The notes under the pieces are model-generated. The model was not told the origin of the DNA and ran no database searches. It worked only from the letters and a program-made list of their open reading frames with translations. From assembly GCA_958299035.1 (NCBI GenBank), contig CATQJL010000316.1, positions 43,955,585 through 44,019,584 on the forward strand: a DNA stretch of 64,000 bases, given 5' to 3'. Shown here piece by piece: positions 47,178 through 56,520 of this stretch. The stretch comes from Cylicocyclus nassatus (Eukaryota; Nematoda; Chromadorea; Rhabditida; Strongylidae). The first letter of the stretch is position 1, and every line of letters starts with the position of its first letter. A program made the position numbers and the translations under genes.

Positions 47178-47300
47178 GACTGCGGCGCACTCCGCCACAC
47201 TCCGCCACAGTGCGCCGGAGTGTGGCAGAGTGCGCCGGAGTGCTGCAGAGTGCGCAGGAGTGCGGCAGAGTGCGCCACACTCCGCCGCAGTGCGCCGGAA
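47178..47300 (+). repeat. 22-bp-type GC-rich minisatellite, FB2 left end
   Basis: Variants of gcgccggagtgtggcagagt repeat about five times, inverse in sequence to 50005-50165. Confidence 0.85.
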
Positions 47301-50004
47301 TGATCGTCAATTTAGACATATCTCGCTTCAGAATGGATGAATTCTGAATCTGAGGACACCGTTCGATTCAGCTCGACGAGATGCATCATCTTATATATAA
47401 AGCTGAACGTTTGTCTGTTTGTCTGTACGTATGTTCCGAATAGAAAAATCCATTTCTGAACCGATCCGGACCAAACTTGGCACACATACACTACGGGCAC
47501 CGGCGGGTGTCACTGTCACTTTTCGTCATCGATCGATATCGATTTTATCGATTTTTATCGATTTTTTGCAGAGTTCACCTATGGGGCTGGGAGTTTGCAT
47601 AGGGGGGTAATCGAGCATGGAGATTCCGAATACAATATTAGTTTTCGGGATTATCGATTACTTTTATCGACTTTATCGATTTTTTGCAGAGTTCACCTAC
47701 GGGGCTGGGAGTTTGCACAGGGGAGTAATCGAGCATGGAGATTCCGAATACAATAATACTTATCAGAATTATCTATTATTATTTTTGGTTGAATTCAGCG
47801 TGCTGATAACAGTATTACCATTGATCTGTCGCTGATGACACATAGACAGTATACTATAGGAGTATGGTAGAGAGCCACTCTGATCGAATTTGTTCTAAGA
47901 TCTGCTCAAGATCACAATACCGCGACAGAATGTCAAAACTTCCGTGAACTTCGCGGAATTCCGGGATTTCCGCCAGAGTGCGCGATAATCCGGGAAGTTC
48001 GCGACATTTCAGGATCCGCGAAATCATGCGAATCACGCAGAGTACGCAACGCCATAACTTCCTTTGGAATGAATATATTCCGAATCCAGAAGCAGCAATG
48101 TGTTCAGACCATCGAGGCAAATATTTTGATATACAGTATGCTCTCAATTTTCCATTTCCAGTCTTTTCGAATTTTTTCTGAGGTCCTTTCGCAAAGATGT
48201 AACGCAGCGTCTGTGTAACATAAAAGATTCCAGTAAGCACTGTTCGATAGTACTGTCCTTGTAGGTTATCGTGCGTTCAAAAGTAGCTGCAGATCTTCCA
48301 AAAGAGATAGAAGCGTTGGTGATTTTTGGAAAAATCACGCGTTTCTAAATTCTAGTCGCCGTATCATCCTTCGGAATGAACATATTCTGAATCCGAAGAA
48401 AGTTTTGTGCTCAGTTCATCAAGGCAAGTCTTTCGATATACAGCGTATCCTTGATATTCCGATTTCAATATTCTCAAATCTTTTTGTAGACGTCTATTCG
48501 CGATGGTGTAAAGCAGGGCGCATTGCCCCTAGTAGACTCCAGCAAGGACCTTTAGATATCTTCTTAAGTCACATCCGCTTAGCAAGATAGTCTCGTATTC
48601 TAGGGTTGCGACGAGTAGAATTTGGGACAACAAGATTTTTTTTACGATTTACCAGCCTTTCTACCCCCAATGGAATAATGCCTGTGACTACTTTTTGACG
48701 CTGCCTAATCTACAGAAAAAGTACTATCTAAAGGTCCTTGCTGGAGTCTACTAGGGGCAATGCGCCCTGCTTTACACCATCGCGAACAGACGTCTACAGA
48801 AAGATTTGAGAATATTGAAATCGGAATATCAAGGATACGCTGTATATCGAATGACTTGCCTTGATGAACTGAGCACAAAGCTTTCTTCGGATTCAGAATA
48901 TGTTCATTCCGAAGGATGATACGGCGACTAGAATTTAGAAACGCGTGATTTTTCCAAAATTCACCAACGCTTCTATCTCTTTTGGAAGATCTGCAGCTAC
49001 TTTTGAACGCACGATAACCTACAAGGACAGTACTATCGAACAGTGCTTACTGGAATCTTTTATGTTACACAGACGCTGCGTTACATCCTTGCGAAAGGAC
49101 CTCCACAGAAAAAATTCGAAAAGACTGGAAATGGAATATCGAGAGCATACTGTATATCAAAATATTTGCCTCGATGGTCTGAACACATTGCTGCTTCTGG
49201 ATTCGGAATTAATTCATTCCAAAGGAAGTTATGGCGTTGCGTACTCTGCGTGATTCGCATGGTTTCGCGGATCCTGAAATGTCGCGAACTTCCCGGATTA
49301 TCGCACACGGGAAATCCCGGAATTCCGCGAAGTTCACGGATTTGACATTCTGTGGGCGGTATTGTGATCTTGAGCAGATCTTAGAACAAATGCGATCAGA
49401 GTGGCTCTCTACCATACTCCTGTAGTATACTATGTGTCATCAGCGACAGATCAATGGTAATACTGTTATCAGCACACTGAATTCAACCAAAATAATAATC
49501 GATAATTCTGAAAACTAATATTGTATTCGGAATCCCCGTGTTCACTTACTCCTTCCCCCTGTGCCAACTCCCAGCCCCGTAGGTGAACTCTGCAAAAGAT
49601 CAATAAAAATCGATAAAAGTAATCGATAATTCCGAAAACTAATATTGTATTCGGAATCCCCATGCTCGATTACCCCCCCCCCCCCTGTGCAAACTCCCAG
49701 CCCCGTAGGTGAACTATGCAAAAAAATCGATAAAAATCGACAAAATCGATATCGATCGATGACGAAAAGTAGCGTGTGACACCCGCCGGTGCCCGTAGTG
49801 TATGTGTGCCAAGTTTGGTCCGGATCGGTTCAGAAATGGATTTTTCTATTCGGAACATACGTACAGACAAACAGACAAACGTTCAGCTTTATATATAGGA
49901 TGATGCATCTCGTCGAGCTGAATCGAACGGTGTCCTCAGATTCAGAATTCGTCCATTCTGAAACGAAATATGGCTAAATTGACGATCATTCCGGCGCATT
50001 GCGG

Positions 50005-50165
50005 CGGAGTGTGGCGCACTCTGCCACACTCCGGCGCACTCTGCCGCACTCCGGCGCACTCTGCCACACTCCGGCGCACTCTGCCGCACTCCGGCGCACT
50101 CTGCCACACTCCGACGCACTCTGCCACACTCCGGCGCACTGTGGCGAAGTGTGGCGGAGTGCGCC
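50005..50165 (+). repeat. 22-bp GC-rich minisatellite, FB2 right end
   Basis: The unit ctctgccacactccggcgca+ct (22 bp) repeats about six times. It alternates between ccacactcc and ccgcactcc, giving a higher-order 44-bp period. Because 22 is not a multiple of three and the unit lacks stops, several frames on both strands stay open (65-120 codons); these are artefacts of the repeat. Confidence 0.9.
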
Positions 50166-50484
50166 GCAGTCCGGCGACTTTTTTGACGAATTATGAGCGG
50201 TATTGTACAAAAGAGTAAAAGCCTCTTTTGCATCCATTTCCATACATACAATTGTCGACGGTCATGTCTGGGTCTGAGAAAATGCTCATAAAAGAGTAAA
50301 GAACGTAATAAAGGAAGTGCAAATTTAGTAGCACAAAAAACATCAATTCATTTCATTTATCCGAACACAAAACTTCCCGATAGCGTGTCAGGCGTGTTGA
50401 TGCTTTTAGAAAAAAGACAGTACACAGACTGAATAGGCACCTTGGTGACGTCATGGGTTGGCGAAACCGCGCGGCACTTGTGAA

Positions 50485-50556
50485 TACCGATCTTACCCAG
50501 TGGGTTCGCGAACCCAATGGGCTTCGAAACCCACTGGGTTCGTTGATGAATACGGC
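50485..50556. repeat. ccagtgggttcg palindromic unit
   Basis: acccagtgggttcgcgaacc and gaaacccactgggttc, followed by gttgatgaatacggcc, match the module of 22573-22679 and 45485-45790. Confidence 0.7.
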
Positions 50557-50559
50557 CGC

Positions 50560-51963
50560 AGAGTCCAATCTAGTCATAGTGGCGAATCAGACCACTACGC
50601 GACTCATCTTCCGCCATATTTCTATAAATTCGAAATTCGTCTTAGTAGGTTGACACATAAATTTTGCAACCAATTTTGTAACTTTTCTCTTTTTTAGTGT
50701 GACACATTCACTATTGAGTACAATATAGACTAAATAGTAGGCTATATAATATATGCGCAAACAGTTTGATTTTTGATAGGGAAATGGAGAAAATTTACGC
50801 ATGTTTCGAAAGCTGGTAGATTTCGAAATTTTGAGAATCCGAATAAAAGAGAAGTTGTTTTCGGTCTGAATCAAACGCATCAAGCCGAAACTGTGTAGAT
50901 CAATAGGGATTCCTATAAGAAACAGTTTATTTATTTATTTTATTTATTTATTTATTCATACGCTCTATGGCGTTCCTTACAAAAAAAAACAAGAGGAAAA
51001 AAAATACACACACAGTAAATCGAACAACCCCAGTCAAGGTCCACCGTGCCGTTGGGTCCACATACCTTTAAATTGGTTAAGAAGTATGTTTGATAGAGCT
51101 TGCATGTGACTGCTCTGGACTACAATTGTCATAAAGATGTGATCATGGAGATGGTACCCATGCCCCCATTACTGCCAGCAAAACGTCCCTGAGATACACT
51201 ATCTAACTCAGGATTGCATGGTGGATATACTCCCACCGCATGAGGCTAATAGGAAGAGTAGTTACTCGAGAATACTTGATTAATAAGAAGTGTTGTAATG
51301 GAACATGTAATCGAGAAGATAATAGGTTGTTGCAAGTTGTGGAGGTGGTGATCCTTCATACTCGTACGCTAGCAAAGTGCTCTCGAAATACCAAAGTAAG
51401 CAAAGCGGGCTTGGTCAGTAGAGTAGCAGAAAAACCTTGCCCAAAAGAATTCCGGGGAGAGACCAATGCTCCGAGAGAAAATCAACAAAATTCCGCGTTA
51501 ATAACTCAACTAGAGCAAGTCAGCAAGCATTAAAGGTTGGGAAAAGGAAGATTGTTGTTCAGGCCTGCACTAACATGGTGGCTTGATATGGGTTATAAGG
51601 CCTTGGCCATACCCTGCCGGTGTTGTCGACACCGCCAGTGCCACCCACGTCACCGGCGCCGCCGACGCCACCAGTGCCACCCGCGCCGCCGGCCCCGCCG
51701 ACGTCACCAGTGTCAGTTTGAGTACTGTTTTAGCTTGATGTCTTTGATTCAGGCTGAAAACGGCTTTATTTTTGGTTTTGGGTCAACGCAAAAATTTGCG
51801 CAACAGTGCGCATTCAAGTCGTTGTCAAGAGCAGATCAATGTCAGTATATTTTTTGACGGAAAAGTGATAACTGCACTCGTGAAAGGCGTTAGGTTCAAT
51901 GCATCTCGCATATTACGACCTGCGACAGCAGAAAAATGGCATCTTTAGCAAAAACGGTCTTAA
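50560..51963. other. TTTA microsatellite and Pro-codon minisatellite; no gene called
   Basis: 50927-50961 is a (TTTA)n tract followed by an A-rich stretch, as might flank an inverted retroposon tail, though no element body was recognised. 51620-51715 is GC-rich with repeats of ccgccgacgccaccagtgcc. One plus frame there reads TPPVPPTSPAPPTPPVPPAP and stops at TGA right after; its upstream stop is close, so it is only a short Pro-rich segment. The 106-codon frame over the same repeat in another phase is His/Arg-rich and unlikely to be real. Confidence 0.45.
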
Positions 51964-52385
51964 AGGCACTGTCTCACTGTCTCACCAAAATTTAGTTGCC
52001 AAGTTTTTTGCATTTTGCAAGCCTGTCGGACCCTGTTTAGCACTGTATGGGCTCAAAATCGCACGAAGTTCCCAAAAATCTCGTTTTCTGGAGGCCCCGC
52101 CTAAGCACGTGGACGAGTTGTTCCTTCCAACTTCAGCCTCAGCCACAGTGGCAGCAACAAAGGGGAGGTGGATGCCAAGTGGAGGGACATGTTCAAACGC
52201 GTAAGGGGGGGAGACCGAAGAAGTCGTCCGCGCGTACCAACTCGCTCTCCGCGTACCACTTTGAGCGAATTTTTCTCAGCATGGAGTGGGTCAAATTGAG
52301 TGGGATTTGTTGCAATCGCCTATTTAGAGGTCCTTATAATAGAATATGTGAAAATCCGCGCGACCTCAATGGTGAGACACTGCCT
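51964..52385. mobile_element. TTAA-type MITE, copy E (422 bp), intact
   Basis: TTAA flanks both ends (51960-51963, 52386-52389). AGGCACTGTCTCACTG + TCTCACC is matched by GGTGAGACACTGCCT; the left end has an extra ctgtctca repeat. Further inverted pairing is weak, and this is the most diverged member. Two overlapping plus frames (101 and 120 codons) lie inside and are not recognised. Confidence 0.82.
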
Positions 52386-52389
52386 TTAA

Positions 52390-53374
52390 TCACCAGAATA
52401 CCTGTGTAGACTTGTTCACAGAATTTTTCGTAGCAAACTTTTAGAACAGCGTTTCACCAAAAATGAGGTTGCACGGATCTCCACAAATTTTACTAGAGAG
52501 TCCCCTAAATGGTCCTATGCAACTTTGTCCGAGTCTATTTGGTCCTCTTCTACGCTGAAAACAATGAGCTCAATGTGGTATGCGGAAAAGGATTTGATAC
52601 GCGTGAGCGACTTCTCCGGTCTTCCCTTTCACCTCCCCACCCAACGTCCATTTCCACCGTGTTGCTGCCAGTGTGGCGGAGGTTGAAGTCATAAGGCCCA
52701 ATTCGTCCACATTGCTTCGCGAGCCTCCAGAAAAAGGGTTTTTTTTTGAAAGTTAGCGCAGTTTCAAGAACCTACAGTGTTAGATAGGTTTGACAAGCCG
52801 TAAAATGCAAAAATCTCGGCAACCAACCTTCGGTGAGACAGTCTTTTTTTAGCATGTCCTAAAATTTCGAGTTTCTCTGTAAAAAGCTTGGCCAAAGTGT
52901 GAAAACAGCGCGCGTGTACATTGACGGAGCGGGACTCAGCTGTATGTAACTTTTGTAAACAGTACGTAACTCAACTATTGCAAGAAATCTTGTTTAATTC
53001 GTACGCTGTAATGTTTTTTCAGGCTTATTACGATGAAGTTTCAAAAGGATTATGCGCTCTTTTCAACTCCATTTCTCGCTTCTTTCGACCTTCGGTAGAA
53101 GGTTTTCTGCGTGGTTGTAGCACACGTTAAGATCTACTTATAACCAAGTTTGAGTGCGTCACGTTTTAATTAAAGTTATGAAAGCAACTGCAGAACTTAG
53201 ATTCCATGAATGATTCACAAAATCAAAATTTTATGTTTCATCACAAAATTCATGTTTTCCTCCTTTTATGTTGTTGGAAGGTTGCTGTGATTTAAGCTTA
53301 AGCGAACCAAAAAATCTTCCGATATTCACTTGTATCTCATTCTGAAAGAACTTTATAACTTTCTTAACGGAAAA
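52390..53374. other. No recognisable feature
   Basis: 52840-52850 has 'ggtgagacagtc', a scrap resembling the copy E terminus. No supported gene. Confidence 0.4.
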
Positions 53375-53376
53375 TA

Positions 53377-55228
53377 TTAGGTTGTCTCATAATTAATGCA
53401 CGTTTTTCTAATCTCTTTTGAGAGAGCTGATTTTTAAAGGAAAAATATTATTTAAGAACCTTTTAGATAATCGGAAAGCCCGATTCCTCTAGTTTATAAA
53501 ATGTGCTTTCGTTTTCGCAAATCTTTGTTGAAGCCGAAGTTCCATACCTTCAAAGACAAGTGATTAAAATTTGAAAATCTTTCCCTTCACTCTCCTTGCT
53601 CTAAATCCATTAAAACTAGAGGATTTTATTTGGAAAATATGCATAACGATCGCGAAGCTTTGTGCTATAAAACGCTTGTCAGAGTGAGATTTTTGAAAAA
53701 TTCCGAGCTCTCAAATCTTGTCTCAAACTTAGCTGGCTGAGGCTCATCTAAGCTTTATAAAAACCTAGAGCAAAAGCAACTGTATAAATTTCGCTATGAC
53801 ACGTAGAGTAGACCTAGTACAACTAATGCTATTAGGTTGGAAGGAAAGTTCTCGGACATTTTCAGTAAAGAAATGCTATTTCCCGAAATCGAATGCATGT
53901 ACACCCGAGAGAGATACCATTCGATAGAGCAAAGCAAACTGTACAAGATGGTATGCAAAAGTTTGCACCATTTTCGACCCACAGCAAGTTTGCACTAAAA
54001 ATCTGAGTCGTACTGAAGTTCAAAAAATCGCGAAAAATTCATATCTTTGTTCAGACAAATTCTACGGATCTCCAACTTGCTCACAAAAATTGCACACCAC
54101 ATCAGGCACTCAAATGTACCGTTCCTGTATTTTTTCCTCACCTAAGAATAGAGAAAACAAGGATTTTCATGCTTGTACAGAAACGAAGCTACGCTGTTCC
54201 CACACGTGTAACTGCGTAGTACACCCCCTTAGAAGTATAACCGTAATTTTGGCTTTCTACAGACTCTAGTTTCCAAAAATCACCGAATTGAGTCTTCCTC
54301 ACTCGGGTGTTCCATGCTAAAATCAATATTTTTCAAAAACTAGGGCTTGCGGAAAGCTAAAAATTTACGGTTATGCTTCTAAGGAGGTGTACTATGCAGT
54401 TACACGTGTGGGAACAGCATAGCTTCGTTTTTGTACAAGCATGAAAATCCTTGTTTTCTCTAATCTTAGGTGAGGAAAAAATACAGGAACGGTACGTTTG
54501 AGTGTCTAATGTGTTGTGCAATTCGCGTGTGCAAGTCGGAGAGCCATAGGATTTGTTTGAACAAAGATACGAATTTTTCGCGATTTTTAAAATTTCAGTA
54601 CGACTCAGATTTTGGGTGCAAACCTGCTGTGGGTCGAATCTGTTGCGAAGTTTTGCATACCATCTTGTACAGCTTGCTTTGCTTTATCGAATGGTATCTC
54701 TCACGGGTGTACACGCATTAGCTTTTGAGAAATAGTTTTAGCCTGAAAATGTCCGAGAACTTTCTTACCAACCTAATAGAAAAAACGCAGCATTTCATCT
54801 TTTTTTCGAAGAGAAAAAAATACAAAGAATCCCAAAAGGGCAATTTTTGGATCTTCCAAAATATTGAGAAAATGGCTACTTCCACTTTTTTTGCAAAATG
54901 TTCTCACAGAAATATGCCGTAAAATTCAAACTTCACTCTGTTGCACAACCGACCATCGGCTATATAATGAGCAAAGTCCGAGCGATCTCAGTACATTTGA
55001 GCGAAAGTTAAGTTCTCAAAGTATAGGTTTTTAAAAAAATGTTCGGGATTTTTTAGACTATAGAATGTTATTTAAAGTGGGTGCGATTCAACAAAAGGCG
55101 TTCTATAGTCGAAGATTTGTTGTTTGCAGTAATTTTAACTGCGCTTAAAAAAATGATTTGGGAAAAGAGTTATCTTGATTAGAAGTTGAAAAATTCATAA
55201 AACGTGCGTTAATTATGAGATAACCTAA
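53377..55228. mobile_element. Mariner-type MITE with another nested inside (1,852 bp)
   Basis: TTAGGTTGTCTCATAATTAA + TGCACG at the left is matched in inverse at the right, and TA flanks both (53375-53376, 55229-55230). The interior holds the 945-bp element at 53832-54776; removing it leaves about 905 bp with imperfectly paired arms (tagtttataaa/ttctatagtc, aaatctttgttg/aagatttgttgt). The outer element must be the older insertion. Confidence 0.9.
53832..54776. mobile_element. Nested mariner-type MITE (945 bp)
   Basis: TTAGGTTGGAAGGAAAGTTC + TCGGACATTTTC is matched in inverse at the right, with TA on both sides (53830-53831, 54777-54778). The arms pair to about 54300, including acaccc(c)ctta/taaggaggtgt and ttacacgtgtgggaacagc. 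Frames of 60-83 codons within are arm sequence. Confidence 0.92.
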
Positions 55229-55231
55229 TAT

Positions 55232-56520
55232 ATTATTTTGAAAAAACTTTGCTATTTAGAAGATCTTAAACCTGCTATTAGCATTACGCAATGAACCAAT
55301 TCTCAGAAAAGCATTATTACAAAAAGTAACAAACTCTATATGCCTAGCGTATCTCCATCGATGTGAAAAGATTCGCTTCATCGAGCTAAGTTTAAATCCG
55401 CTAGCGCTCTCAAAATTTCTGCACTATGGGAAGTTATAGCAAACAGGCAAATGCTGCGATTTCTGTAGGTAACGCCGATCCAGCGAATATCGTAAATTTC
55501 CATCCCGCAGATACCAAGTTTAGCAGACCCCGGGAATTTTGCGCGATAAGCTTCAACCGACAATCGCTGTGGATACTGGAGATGCAAGAACTGTACTATT
55601 TGATAGATCAAAGCAAACTCTAAAAGACAGCCATCGAACTTTTTGTAAATTTTCTACCTTAGCTGAAAACCAAAATCAAATAGTGCTTAACTATCCTAAA
55701 AATCTTCAAAAAAAACTTGCGAGACTTTCACAGTCTTCTTACATTACACCGAAAAAAAATCGGTACTTTTCCGTTATCCGGACCCATTTTTCAAAAGGCT
55801 CTTATAAAATACGTTCTGTAGTCTAAGAACAATCTTTTATACGTTCTGCGAGGACTGCCTCTCCGCTACGTGTCAGGGAAAAATTAACCCGGTTCGACAC
55901 ACGTCGACATGTTTTTTCGAAATTATTTTCGGTGAGGTAAAAGAGCATTTGTAATCACTTAAAAGCTGCTCAACTGATTTCTATAAGAGCAAAACAATCT
56001 AGAACCATTGTTAAATAACTTAATTGCTTTTAGCACTCTTCTCTAAGAATGTATTTCTCTCTGAGCTTTTTGCCATGCGATTTAGCCAGGAAAGTCTATA
56101 AATGATGGCTTAAAGTACTACTTGGCTGCTGCTTGTTTCACCACTTAGATGATGGAAACCTAACGCACTTCTCTATTCTGGGCATGTCTAGTCTGTACAT
56201 TGATAACAGGATGACGTTATTTTTATAACAATGTTCATTTTGAAATTGTCTGATCGAAAATGGGGCCATTATTGACAAAAAATAGGTTGAACTTATGTGC
56301 TCTGTTGGGCAAAACAAACTCTTGGTAAAACATGTTAAACATGTCAAATTTTTTTGACACGTGGCCAAAGGTTGATCCTCCTTCCTATGAAGTTGGGACC
56401 AAATATGGTGCAGGGAAGGCGGCACAATCCTTCTTTGAAAAAATGGGTTCGGATAACGAAAAAGTACCAAAAAATCTTGTAATCCTCCCTTGTTCATCTC
56501 ATACTATACAGTGTTCATCT
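55232..56520. other. No recognisable gene
   Basis: The frames at 55378-55826 overlap on both strands and are unrecognised. The 119-codon minus frame 56138-56497 is likewise unrecognised and abuts the palindrome at 56521. Confidence 0.35.

Larger units (their letters stand above)
47139..50210. mobile_element. Complete foldback palindrome FB2 (3,072 bp)
   Basis: TTGTACAATACCGCTCATAA starts the left arm and its inverse (..ttatgagcggtattgtacaa) ends the right arm. Left arm 47139-48559 and right arm about 48590-50210 carry the same module order as FB1, but the centre present in FB1 (30170-31060) is missing. The left arm breaks off inside the second ~300-bp module (tttagatatcttcttaagtc at 48552), so FB2 is an internally deleted relative. 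The arms end in 22-bp GC-rich repeats followed by gtcgccgg..ttttttgacgaatta. It keeps the empty site for the insertion at 31538. All frames of 60-128 codons here recur in FB1 and are arm translations. Confidence 0.93.

Noticed and set aside
50005..50165. CRISPR-like array
   Set aside because: Units are contiguous 22-bp repeats with no unique spacers, in eukaryotic foldback DNA.
49942..50251. Cys/Arg-rich repeated protein (AECAGVRQSAPECGRVRR)
   Set aside because: Produced by the 22-bp minisatellite, with comparable open frames on both strands and in several phases.
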